The translations under genes were made by a program, and so were the position numbers. Of a DNA stretch of 17,192 bases, positions 1 to 6,420 are shown piece by piece; within the stretch, counting starts at the first letter, position 1, and every line of letters begins with the position of its first letter. The stretch is from Thermococcus sp. (lineage in GTDB: Archaea > Methanobacteriota_B > Thermococci > Thermococcales > Thermococcaceae), in assembly GCA_026987155.1 (NCBI GenBank), contig JALSNG010000025.1, positions 1 through 17,192 on the forward strand. Reading direction: 5' to 3'. The notes beneath the pieces were generated by a model. It made no database searches and was not told the DNA's origin. It worked only from the letters and a program-made list of their open reading frames with translations.

Positions 1-60
1 TTTTGTTGCCATTTCTTCAGACCTCTCATCCATCCTTTCCACAACCTTCGCCTCCATCAT
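1..60 (-). CDS. 5' end of an unidentified leftward gene (partial)
   Basis: Read leftward from position 60, an open frame begins ATG ATG and runs 20 codons without a stop to the window edge. The peptide is very charged and methionine-rich (MMEAKVVERMDERSEEMATK). A GAGGGGTG ribosome binding site lies 4 bases before the first ATG, and a TATA-like stretch sits about 30 bp upstream, so a real gene start is likely. The second ATG at 57 is an equally possible start. Twenty residues are too few to assign a family. It is divergent from the HTH gene at 262. Confidence 0.55.
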   Translation of the reverse strand, partial: MMEAKVVERMDERSEEMATK

Positions 61-89
61 AGGGCACCCCTCAGGTAGGGGTTTCTCAG

Positions 90-97
90 AATATATT
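90..97 (-). promoter_or_regulatory. Probable TATA box of the partial leftward gene
   Basis: The leftward strand reads AATATATT here, about 30-37 bp before the ATG at 60. This would place the transcription start near 65-70, just ahead of the GAGGGGTG ribosome binding site. Assigned by position and composition only. Confidence 0.4.
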
Positions 98-215
98 GCA
101 AAAATTTGCTTTATTAACTTTTTTTTGTAGAATTTTCGATAATTATTTCAGTTACATATCTATGAAAATCTGCCCAAATCTGGGATATAACATTACTGTA
201 GATCACTAAGCAAAG

Positions 216-225
216 CTTTAATAAA
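216..225 (+). promoter_or_regulatory. Probable TATA box of the HTH/Roadblock pair
   Basis: The sequence CTTTAATAAA lies about 37-46 bp before the ATG at 262. A GGGGG ribosome binding site at 251-255 gives a 6-base spacer. Together they fit a short-leader archaeal promoter. Confidence 0.4.
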
Positions 226-261
226 GAAGTTTGTAGTAACACAATAAACAGGGGGCTATTT

Positions 262-1077
262 ATGCCTCTCAGCTGTAATGAGGTTAAAGAGATCCTCAGG
301 TTATATAATGAGGGGGTTCCAGTTCAAGAAATAGCAGGAAGATATAAAGTTAGCGAGAGGAGGATTTATCAGATTGTGAAAAACCCCAGTCTTAGAAAAC
401 CAGGTAGGCCAAGGAAGAATGTAACTCCGGATGTAGAGGAGTTTATCATAAAGCTGAGGCAAAAAGGATTGTCATCAAAGAAAATATACGAACATCTAAT
501 AAAAAATAGAATTGAAGTTTCTTATTATCAAGTCTGGAAAATTGTAAGGAAGTGGGACATTAATGAGTTATCCAGGGAATTGTTCGGGATAACAAAGAAC
601 TATGAGAGGATTCTGGGGATATTCGTAACGCGAATAAAGTTGAGGAATGGATTTTTAAAATTGTTTGTACTCGGTGACATCTTCAGTTCGAAAGTGCTTG
701 ATTATGGAGTTGACCCCAACCTTAAGTGCATAGTCTACCATATAAAGGGGCATATTCTCCCTGAAACGTTGATTATCATACAGCGGAGTCCACCTCTCGT
801 TCCTACAAGAGGCACTAACTACTTGACCCAGTTTTTAAATGAGGCAAATGTGGATTACGTCTGGATAACCCGTTCCCAGCTCAGACGTTTGTGTAATTGC
901 ATGAAAAAATTTAATATCCCACTTTTTGAGAACAAGGAAGAGTTTATAAACTGGTTCAACAACAAAGGTGTGGACCTACTTGAAAAATCCTGCAAGCTGA
1001 TCTCAGAAAAATTCATGGAGTTGAAAGAGGATGGGAATATTAGACAAAATACGCAGTTTTCTCAAAACGAAGTCTGA
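262..1077 (+). CDS. Paired-HTH protein with degenerate integrase-like C-terminal half
   Basis: The protein has 271 residues. Residues 5-40 form a resolvase/paired-type helix-turn-helix (VQEIAGRYKVSERRIYQIVK), residues 47-52 are an AT-hook-like PGRPRK linker, and residues 55-98 form a second helix-turn-helix. This HTH-GRPR-HTH layout is that of IS630/IS481-type transposase DNA-binding regions. The C-terminal half resembles a DDE integrase core: residues 132-150 read LKLFVLGDIFSSKVLDYGV, like the first-Asp strand, and PTRGTNYLTQF near 181-191 resembles the SDrGtEYtS segment, but the second catalytic Asp position holds Thr (about 182). No clear catalytic Glu is found at the usual spacing. It is therefore probably an inactive, domesticated transposase that acts as a DNA-binding protein. 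The gene is AT-rich compared with the rest of the window, and its end overlaps the next gene by 47 bp. The HTH calls are firm; the integrase relation is my own pattern reading. Confidence 0.7.
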   Translation: MPLSCNEVKEILRLYNEGVPVQEIAGRYKVSERRIYQIVKNPSLRKPGRPRKNVTPDVEEFIIKLRQKGLSSKKIYEHLIKNRIEVSYYQVWKIVRKWDINELSRELFGITKNYERILGIFVTRIKLRNGFLKLFVLGDIFSSKVLDYGVDPNLKCIVYHIKGHILPETLIIIQRSPPLVPTRGTNYLTQFLNEANVDYVWITRSQLRRLCNCMKKFNIPLFENKEEFINWFNNKGVDLLEKSCKLISEKFMELKEDGNIRQNTQFSQNEV

Positions 1078-1396
1078 GGCTGAAATTCAAAACTTTAAGG
1101 TTGAAATCATCAAAGAGTATGATTTCAGGGAGTTTCTCCTCGCGACAATTGAGGGACTCCCAATAATGGGGACGTTTCATAATTCTGAGGAACTTTCAGC
1201 GAAGGTGCCGGAATTCCTTAAGTTTGTGTCAGATTTTGAAGAATCTACATATTATACGCTATCCACTGGCAATTCCACATATCTACTTTTGAGGATATCA
1301 GAAGATGTGTTACTTTTCGCCAAAGGAGAACGGCCGTTAAGATACCACGAGGTGCAGGAACTTATGAGGAAAACAAAAAATGAATTGGGAATTTAA
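1031..1396 (+). CDS. Roadblock/LC7-like small protein
   Basis: The protein has 121 residues. Residues 1-12 (MGILDKIRSFLK) form an amphipathic helix typical of true starts, followed by a profile resembling Roadblock/LC7 (MglB-type) domains: FLLATIEGLPIMGTF at about 35-49 matches the strand-hairpin around the 'dGlpv' motif, then a helix at 52-70 and paired strands (TYYTLSTGNSTYLLLRI, VLLFAKGE) at 73-100. Such proteins are dimeric platforms that bind small GTPases or act in signalling. The start codon lies inside the upstream HTH gene (47-bp overlap, different frame), so co-expression is likely. The ribosome binding site is weak (GAAAGAGG directly before ATG). The gene is AT-rich like its partner. 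It ends 4 bp before the convergent D-glutamate cyclase gene. The family assignment is moderate, from pattern only. Confidence 0.55.
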   Translation: MGILDKIRSFLKTKSEAEIQNFKVEIIKEYDFREFLLATIEGLPIMGTFHNSEELSAKVPEFLKFVSDFEESTYYTLSTGNSTYLLLRISEDVLLFAKGERPLRYHEVQELMRKTKNELGI

Positions 1397-1400
1397 CGTA

Positions 1401-2216
1401 TTATCTTTTTCCCAGCGCTTCCTCCACAAGTGTATTTAAAAGCTCAACGATTTTCTCGTGGACGTTGAGTTGTATCCCATCAACAGTCAGCGTCTGGGTT
1501 TTGGAGACCCCATCTATCAGACCGTTTTTGACCAGGGTTTCAACCACAAATGCCTCATCCCAGCCGTCTAAAAGGTTCCTGCCGAGTTCGAGCGAAGCTT
1601 CCGCGAGAAGGCCGTAGGCACCCCAGTTGGAAACTGCCGAGAGGATCAGTTCATCCGTTTCGATAACGCTCGCTATCTTTTTTCCGTTGGGGACGTGCCT
1701 TGCAACGAGATCTCTGATCCTACCCATCCCCACCTCGTTGCCGCCGTCACCGATCCCTATGGTTGGAACTCCTGTTTTTCTGGCCTCGAGGACAACTTTG
1801 TCAAAGGTTTTCCTCTCTATCTTCATTCCGCTCATGGAGTAATAGTTCCCATCCTCGGCCCTGCCAGGAGTTTCCACCGCGATGAGTAGGGAATAGGAGG
1901 AGACATCAGGTTCTCTAACGAACTTAACTCCAAAGGCCCAGAGTGCATTTTCCACCTCGGGGTATGTCATCACCTCAGCTCTGCCACCGAGTTCTTCAAC
2001 GGCCTTAGCTATGGCAATGGCCCCAGGAGGTCCGTCGGTTTCTGCCCTCATTGTGGGGGGTATGGGGAAGCCTGTGATTATGAGGACTCTTTCGTGATTG
2101 TCCAGAAATATTTTTGCGGAATTATGTAAAAAATTTGGGGTTTCCCTGCGGTAGTCGAGGTATGCTCCAAGAACTCCTCGGTTCCCCACGTCGGTGTTGA
2201 TTAGGTGAGCTATCAT
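1401..2216 (-). CDS. D-glutamate cyclase family protein (DUF4392)
   Basis: The protein has 271 residues and resembles the C-terminal DUF4392 domain of mammalian DGLUCY, which converts D-glutamate to 5-oxo-D-proline. Visible family marks are the TGFPIPP segment at 48-54, ETDGPPGA at 59-66 and the very characteristic GIGDGGNEVGMG at 154-165. No signal peptide is seen, so it is expected to be cytosolic. It is the last gene of a five-gene leftward operon. Its ATG overlaps the TGA of the preceding 59-residue gene (ATGA), with a GAGGTGGAGG ribosome binding site just upstream. A D-amino-acid role in this archaeon is inferred; the true substrate could be another dicarboxylic amino acid derivative. 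Confidence 0.85.
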   Translation of the reverse strand: MIAHLINTDVGNRGVLGAYLDYRRETPNFLHNSAKIFLDNHERVLIITGFPIPPTMRAETDGPPGAIAIAKAVEELGGRAEVMTYPEVENALWAFGVKFVREPDVSSYSLLIAVETPGRAEDGNYYSMSGMKIERKTFDKVVLEARKTGVPTIGIGDGGNEVGMGRIRDLVARHVPNGKKIASVIETDELILSAVSNWGAYGLLAEASLELGRNLLDGWDEAFVVETLVKNGLIDGVSKTQTLTVDGIQLNVHEKIVELLNTLVEEALGKR

Positions 2217-2392
2217 TCCTCCACCTCGTAAACGACTATTTTAACCTTCTTTCCCTTTACCGCCTCTTTGAGTTCCCACCACAGTTCCGTTGGTTCTTCG
2301 CTTCGGTGTCTTAGTGTTTGACCGTTTTCGAGCTTCACAACCTTTTCCCAATACTTTACAAAAACGCCTTCCCTTTCAAACGTCTTCCTCAT
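2213..2392 (-). CDS. Small uncharacterised protein, 59 residues, operon-embedded
   Basis: This short gene fills the gap between the HAD phosphatase and the D-glutamate cyclase. It starts MRKTFEREGVFVKYWEKVVK and ends KGKKVKIVVYEVEE, with charged, beta-rich character and a WW pair at 38-39. Its ATG overlaps the TGA of the HAD gene, and its own TGA overlaps the ATG of the cyclase gene, giving ATGA overlaps on both sides. GGTGAT lies just upstream as ribosome binding site. The double coupling, good initiation signal and absence of stops in a 180-bp stretch make it a convincing gene. I recognise no family. It may be a partner or regulator of its neighbours, but that is inference. Confidence 0.8.
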   Translation of the reverse strand: MRKTFEREGVFVKYWEKVVKLENGQTLRHRSEEPTELWWELKEAVKGKKVKIVVYEVEE

Positions 2393-3033
2393 ATCCCATC
2401 ACCCACAACCTTCCTGAGCTCATGGAGGGTCCGTATCTCATAATCCGCCATGCGGTAACCTTGATCCCCCTTTCGGTTTATCCATATTGCCTTCATGCCG
2501 ATGTTCTTTGCCCCGTAAACGTCTTGGGTTAGGGAATCCCCCACCATGGCGGATTCTCCTGGTTTTGCGTTCAGTCTTTCAAGAGCGTAGATAAATATCT
2601 TTGGCTCGGGTTTTATGGCGTTTACGTCGTCCCTCGTCACTACGACGTCAAAGTATTCCTGAAGGCCAGTTAGCTTGAGTTTGAGCCTCTGGTACTCTGG
2701 TCCGCTCGTTATGACCCCGAGCATGTATCCCTCATCCCTAAGCCAGTGGAGGGTTGGGAGCGTGTCCGGATACACGTGGAGCCTGTGGGAGTATCTTTTC
2801 AGGAGCTCCTCGTAACTCATGTCGAGGTCAAATAGTTTGAAAAAGAAGTTCCAGTCATGCCAATCGTACGTGTCCCGTCTACCGAGTATTTCCGCTAAGA
2901 AACGCTCCCGGGCATCTTTCTTATCCACACCCAGTTTTTTTGATAGTTTATCGTAAACTTGGGGGAGGAAGGTCTCTATGAGTGGCATCTCGGTGAGGAG
3001 GGTTCCGTCGATGTCAAAGAAGATGGCTTTCAT
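2389..3033 (-). CDS. HAD-superfamily phosphatase (subfamily I)
   Basis: The protein has 214 residues and all four haloacid dehalogenase motifs: motif I FFDIDGT with nucleophile Asp7 and acid/base Asp9, motif II at T109/S110 (VITSG), motif III Lys141 in KPEPKIF, and motif IV GDSLTQD with Asp166 and Asp171. A helical cap (about 15-85) follows motif I, as in subfamily I phosphoglycolate-phosphatase-like enzymes. It should hydrolyse a small phosphate ester in the cytosol with magnesium; the substrate cannot be told. Its start is 1 bp after the stop of the FtsZ-like gene, with GAGGTGG as ribosome binding site inside that gene's end. Its TGA overlaps the start of the 59-residue gene. Confidence 0.9.
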   Translation of the reverse strand: MKAIFFDIDGTLLTEMPLIETFLPQVYDKLSKKLGVDKKDARERFLAEILGRRDTYDWHDWNFFFKLFDLDMSYEELLKRYSHRLHVYPDTLPTLHWLRDEGYMLGVITSGPEYQRLKLKLTGLQEYFDVVVTRDDVNAIKPEPKIFIYALERLNAKPGESAMVGDSLTQDVYGAKNIGMKAIWINRKGDQGYRMADYEIRTLHELRKVVGDGI

Positions 3034-3034
3034 C

Positions 3035-3787
3035 CTACCACCTCTTGACGAGGAGTGCGAGTATCTCGGATTCTTTCTGGAGGTCCCCGTCGGTCACAAC
3101 CCCCCAGATGATGTCTTTTTCCGAGAGAATCTTCTGAAACCTTTCGAGGATTCTGTGGGTATCTTTAAGGGGGGCCTCTTCACCCACGAGGAGCGCTATT
3201 AGTCCCCTCTCCCAGAGACCCCAGTGCCAGTTGAAATCCACCCCGCGTAGGAGCCTGAGTATACCAACGTTGCCGCCCTTTATCATGTTGAATAGGTCTG
3301 CATAGTCAATGTTGACAAGCATCTGGGTTTCGAGGTAGTGGTAGAGCCTGGAGAACATCCTGCCTATCCCCTCTGTTGCACTCCCAAAAGCCTGGGACAC
3401 TGGGGCATCGTCCCTTATGAAATCCCAGAGGGAGTCGTAGAAAACTGTTTCAAAGTTGTTTGCCCATTCGGGTTTTCCGTTGGTTACGAGTTCTCTTTTG
3501 GGGGTCAGAACGTAGGCGAGTCTTATCGTGTCCCCTGGAAGGGACGTCTCTATGATCTCCCTCAGGTTGTGGTTTAGGGGTTTGTCCTCGAAGATTAACC
3601 AGATGAATGAATTTTCGGGAATGGATTCGAAGAAGGAATTAAGCCTCTGGATGTATTTCTCCGAGCTTGGGAGGAGGTAGTAAGCGGGGTTGACGGTTAC
3701 TTTTATTATCCCCTCTGCCCTTATCCCCTCTACAATCCTTGCCCCGGCGTTTCCTATTCCAACAAAAATGTGGGTAAAGGATATCAT
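3035..3787 (-). CDS. FtsZ/tubulin-superfamily protein lacking the GGGTGTG loop
   Basis: The protein has 250 residues, shorter than FtsZ (about 350-400). Residues 7-20 (IFVGIGNAGARIVE) match the FtsZ T1 nucleotide loop. Residues 114-170 read like the FtsZ stretch from the DTLIVIPNEKL region through LVNIDYADLFNMIKGG (157-172), which closely matches FtsZ LINVDFADVKAVM..GG. Residues 213-247, including KDIIWGVVTDGDL, match the FtsZ C-terminal strand IIWG..ID..L. The expected T4 loop GGGTGTG after the 'DMVF' strand is absent: FIWLIFEDKPLNHNL stands at 61-75, and the region between T1 and this strand is shortened. Canonical GTP binding or hydrolysis is therefore doubtful. It sits 9 bp after hps-phi and 1 bp before the HAD gene, clearly in one operon. 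It could be a regulator of cell-division FtsZ or a derived nucleotide sensor; function unknown. Confidence 0.72.
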   Translation of the reverse strand: MISFTHIFVGIGNAGARIVEGIRAEGIIKVTVNPAYYLLPSSEKYIQRLNSFFESIPENSFIWLIFEDKPLNHNLREIIETSLPGDTIRLAYVLTPKRELVTNGKPEWANNFETVFYDSLWDFIRDDAPVSQAFGSATEGIGRMFSRLYHYLETQMLVNIDYADLFNMIKGGNVGILRLLRGVDFNWHWGLWERGLIALLVGEEAPLKDTHRILERFQKILSEKDIIWGVVTDGDLQKESEILALLVKRW

Positions 3788-3796
3788 CTCGACCCC

Positions 3797-5017
3797 TTAC
3801 TCAAGGGTCGCGTGCTTCCGCCTCATATCCTTTTCGGTCTTCTGGAAGGTTGCCATGAGGAGTGCTATGACACCGTCGAGGAAGACCATTGTCGAGTCTT
3901 CGAAGAGCGTCCCCATTGGGGCCACCCACTTGTACTGGGTGAGCATCTGTCTCGCTATGTAGTCTGTTGGTATGTCTGTTTTAGCTCTCCCGGGGATTTC
4001 CACGACAACGTCGGAAAGTTTTCCGAGCGTTGAGTTGGCGTAGGAGGTTATCGTAACGACCTTTCCTCCCTGGGCCCTTGCTATTTTGGCAGCATCCACG
4101 ATGCTGGTCGTTTCACCGGATCCACTTATCGCTATGAGGAGGTCCCCGGGCTCAAAGGCCGGCGTTATCGTTTCACCTACCACGTAGACGTTGAAGTCGA
4201 GGTGCATGAGGCGCATCGCGAAGGCTTTGCCAACCAACCCGCTTCTCCCGGCACCGTAGATGAATATCTTGTTCGCACCTATCATTGCATCCACGAAGCC
4301 CCGAACCTGCTCCAGTCTTATCTGCTCTGAAACGTTGCCAATGTGCTCAACGATGTCTTTCATGGCTTTCCTTATGGTCATCATGTACTCTCCCCAGAAG
4401 AGGTCTATTATCTTCCTCGTTATGCTCTCGGGATCCTTTGCCTTCGTTATCGCTCCCCCGACGATTATTATCGTGGCCCCAAGTTCGATGACTTTGGGAA
4501 TTGTTTCAAGGTTAAGGCCTCCAGCAACGGCTACGGGAACCCTCACAGTCTGCACGACCTTTTCGAGGTCTTCGAGGGGGCTCTTCCCCTGAACCTGTTC
4601 ATCTATTCCGGTGTGTACGAGTATGTAGTGGACGCCCATCTTTTCGAGTTCTTTGGCCCTCTTAACTTTGTCTTTGACGCCTATGAGGTCAACCATCACC
4701 CGTATTCCATACTTTCTCGCAACTTCGACGGCGTCTTTTATTGTCTTGTCATCCGCAACCCCAAGGATGGAAACCACATCTGCCCCATGTCGTGCCGCCA
4801 TTTCAACCTCTAAGGCGCCTGTGTCCATTGTTTTGAGGTCGGCGACAATTTTTCTGTCTGGAAAGCGCCTTTTGAGAAGCTCTACAGCACGCATACCTTC
4901 TTTCTTGATGAGGGGGGTTCCGACCTCAAGCCAGTGGGCACCGCCCCGGGCCGCTTTCTCGGCTATAGAAATGGCCTGTTCAACATCGGTGAGATCAAGG
5001 GCGACCTGGAGTATCAT
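3797..5017 (-). CDS. hps-phi: Fused 3-hexulose-6-phosphate synthase / 6-phospho-3-hexuloisomerase
   Basis: The protein has 406 residues in two domains. Residues 1-210 are the HPS (beta/alpha)8 barrel of the orotidine-decarboxylase suprafamily, with Asp8, Glu31, the ADLKTMD motif (Asp60, Lys62, Asp65), His135, and phosphate-binding AVAGG (163-167) and VGGAI (186-190). Residues 213-406 are a SIS-fold isomerase with GAGRSG (255-260) and SGSGET (298-303). The fused form is known from Pyrococcus and Thermococcus, where it makes ribulose 5-phosphate and formaldehyde from fructose 6-phosphate, standing in for the missing pentose phosphate pathway. The ATG at 5017 is set by a GGAGGT ribosome binding site at 5024-5029. 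It is the first gene of a five-gene operon and divergent from the ureohydrolase operon. Confidence 0.97.
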   Translation of the reverse strand: MILQVALDLTDVEQAISIAEKAARGGAHWLEVGTPLIKKEGMRAVELLKRRFPDRKIVADLKTMDTGALEVEMAARHGADVVSILGVADDKTIKDAVEVARKYGIRVMVDLIGVKDKVKRAKELEKMGVHYILVHTGIDEQVQGKSPLEDLEKVVQTVRVPVAVAGGLNLETIPKVIELGATIIIVGGAITKAKDPESITRKIIDLFWGEYMMTIRKAMKDIVEHIGNVSEQIRLEQVRGFVDAMIGANKIFIYGAGRSGLVGKAFAMRLMHLDFNVYVVGETITPAFEPGDLLIAISGSGETTSIVDAAKIARAQGGKVVTITSYANSTLGKLSDVVVEIPGRAKTDIPTDYIARQMLTQYKWVAPMGTLFEDSTMVFLDGVIALLMATFQKTEKDMRRKHATLE

Positions 5018-5060
5018 CTCCTTACCTCCAAAATTTTTCGATTAAGCTTTGGGTTGCTAC

Positions 5061-5068
5061 TTTTTAAA
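5061..5068 (-). promoter_or_regulatory. hps-phi: TATA box of the hps-phi operon
   Basis: The leftward strand reads TTTAAAAA here, preceded by CAACC as a possible BRE, 44-51 bp before the ATG. The predicted transcription start near 5037-5042 leaves a leader of about 20-25 bases that includes the GGAGGT site. I saw no TATCAC-N5-GTGATA glycolytic (Tgr/TrmBL1) motif next to it. Confidence 0.55.
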
Positions 5069-5114
5069 GGTTGGCCTCTGATTTTAACACGTTCATGCCT
5101 ATCCCCCTTCCCAA

Positions 5115-5124
5115 GTTTTAAAAA
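5115..5124 (+). promoter_or_regulatory. TATA box of the ureohydrolase operon
   Basis: GTTTTAAAAA lies 31-40 bp before the ATG at 5155, followed by the ribosome binding site AGGGGTGG (5143-5150). CCCCTT at 5104-5109 and AAGGGG at 5123-5128 flank the box as a loose inverted repeat, which may be an operator or chance. Confidence 0.5.
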
Positions 5125-5154
5125 GGGGACCGCTCATCCCACAGGGGTGGAATA

Positions 5155-5880
5155 ATGGTAACGTTCATTCCCTTTGGGGAGAGGCCGAACAGGGAGGGCG
5201 TCCTCTACGCTCTCAACCTTTTGAAACGGAATAAGCTACTTGACGATTACCTTATAGTGGAATCCAGCAGGGTTGAGCTTTTGAAGGGGAGAATACCCTT
5301 TGACCGGGCTTATGTTGTGGGAGAACACCTCGCAACCTACGGTATCGTGGAGAAGCTCAAGCCGGCATCCTTAATCAGTGTTGATGCCCATACGGATCTG
5401 ATGCACGACTACCTTGATCACGGTTCTTGGCTGGCCTATGCTCTCGAGAACCGCTACGTGAACCGGGCCGTTGTTCTTGCGCCAGTTCTTATGATCCCGA
5501 CCACGGAAAGGACGGAACTGTGGACGAGGAGGGTGAAGATTTTTCCAGCACTCCTCAGGAGCAGGAGGGTTGGAAAAAGGTGGAGGGCCTATATGAACTT
5601 CCAGACAACACCCCTTGAAAGGATAATGGAGGAAACAAAGAAGTACCTGGGTTCTGAGGTTTATCTCACCGTGGACATGGACGTTCTCCGCCCCGAGTAC
5701 CGGATAGCCCGCTTCCAGCACGGGGAGCTGGGACTCAATGAGCTTCTTGAAATCCTTGAGGGGATAAAAAGGAGGTTTACCATTGTGGCTTTTGACATTG
5801 CTGAGGTTTCCGACAGAATAAAGCGTTCGCGCCTTGGAAAGAAGGCCTTAGTGGAGGTTTTCAGCCTTCTGATGGGGTGA
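5155..5880 (+). CDS. Arginase/agmatinase-fold (ureohydrolase family) protein, substrate unknown
   Basis: The protein has 241 residues, shorter than typical agmatinases (about 290). Metal-site motifs are recognisable: GEHLAT at 56-61 with His58 in place of GGDHS, SVDAHTD at 75-81 (Asp77, His79, Asp81), and TVDMDVLRP at 172-180 (Asp174, Asp176). FDIAEVSD at 213-220 matches the conserved 'D..E..P' end segment. So all likely manganese ligands (His58, Asp77, His79, Asp81, Asp174, Asp176) are kept, but the DxDxxDP signature ends in RP and the N-terminal region is reduced. The fold call is solid, while arginine or agmatine as substrate is uncertain. It leads a four-gene operon; the next ribosome binding site overlaps its stop (GGGGTGA). 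Confidence 0.83.
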   Translation: MVTFIPFGERPNREGVLYALNLLKRNKLLDDYLIVESSRVELLKGRIPFDRAYVVGEHLATYGIVEKLKPASLISVDAHTDLMHDYLDHGSWLAYALENRYVNRAVVLAPVLMIPTTERTELWTRRVKIFPALLRSRRVGKRWRAYMNFQTTPLERIMEETKKYLGSEVYLTVDMDVLRPEYRIARFQHGELGLNELLEILEGIKRRFTIVAFDIAEVSDRIKRSRLGKKALVEVFSLLMG

Positions 5881-5884
5881 TTCT

Positions 5885-6211
5885 ATGGGGAGGGGACCCA
5901 CGGAATGGGAGGTAAAGAATATCATAATGCCCCTGATGCTCTCCGGTGCGAAGATGCTCGACAGGCATTGTCCAAGATGTGGCTCTCCCCTGTTTGAGAA
6001 GGACGGTAAGGTGTTCTGTCCCGTTTGCGAGCACAGGGAAAAGCAGAGGCAGGCTGAGATGAGAGGCGTTGAGGAGCGTCTCATGGAGAAGCTCAACGAG
6101 CTCGCCAATTCCCTCCCGGAGGATTTGAACGAACTTGAGAAACACTTAAGGGCGATGGGGGTTATAATTGACCTGCTGGAAAAGTACAGAAAACTGGGGG
6201 GAGGAAAATGA
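5885..6211 (+). CDS. UPF0148 (ZNRD2/SSSCA1-type) zinc-ribbon protein
   Basis: The protein has 108 residues. A zinc ribbon with Cys29, Cys32, Cys45 and Cys48 (HCPRCGSPLFEKDGKVFCPVC spans 28-48) follows a helical start (WEVKNIIMPLMLSGAKML), which is the hallmark of the UPF0148/Sjogren-scleroderma autoantigen 1 family. The rest is a charged helical tail (50-103) that may form a coiled coil. Family function in archaea is unknown. It begins 4 bp after the ureohydrolase stop, and its TGA overlaps the ATG of the winged-helix gene (ATGA), so translation is coupled. Confidence 0.88.
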   Translation: MGRGPTEWEVKNIIMPLMLSGAKMLDRHCPRCGSPLFEKDGKVFCPVCEHREKQRQAEMRGVEERLMEKLNELANSLPEDLNELEKHLRAMGVIIDLLEKYRKLGGGK

Positions 6212-6420
6212 AGGGTTTGAAGGTTCTTGAGGCCCTTGAGGATGGGCCAAAGACGATAGAAGATATAGTGGCAATGACGAAGTTGAAGAAAATGGAGGTA
6301 CGCCGCTACCTGCTCCGCTTCGTAGAGCAGGGGAAGGTCGAGGCTTTTCAAGAGGGAGAGAAGATGTTCTGGAAGCTGAGGGAGGAGAGTGAGGTTGAGA
6401 GGGAATTCAGGTACGTTTGA
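6208..6420 (+). CDS. Small winged-helix DNA-binding protein
   Basis: The protein has 70 residues and is essentially one winged helix: helix 1 GLKVLEALEDG (3-13), helix 2 TIEDIVAMT (16-24), recognition helix KKMEVRRYLLRFVEQG (27-42), and wing KVEAFQEGEKMFWKL (43-57), as in MarR/ArsR/DprA-type domains. There is no effector domain. It overlaps the upstream gene by ATGA and the downstream glycosidase by 32 bp. A local transcription regulator is plausible, but the target is not shown. The wHTH fold is likely; the specific family is not assigned. Confidence 0.8.
   Translation: MKGLKVLEALEDGPKTIEDIVAMTKLKKMEVRRYLLRFVEQGKVEAFQEGEKMFWKLREESEVEREFRYV

Larger units (their letters stand above)
61..261. 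other. AT-rich divergent intergenic region
   Basis: These 201 bp separate the leftward partial gene from the rightward HTH gene. The region is strongly AT-rich with runs of T around 119-127. It holds the promoter signals for both directions and a small CCCA/TGGG inverted repeat at 175-184 that may be chance. I see no open frame with a ribosome binding site and no RNA gene. Confidence 0.6.

Noticed and set aside
262..1077. An active insertion sequence at the left side
   Set aside because: The integrase-like half lacks the expected catalytic residues, and I found no terminal inverted repeats or target duplication around it.
4343..4813. 156-codon rightward open frame inside hps-phi
   Set aside because: Antisense to strongly conserved HPS-PHI coding sequence, without promoter or family motif.
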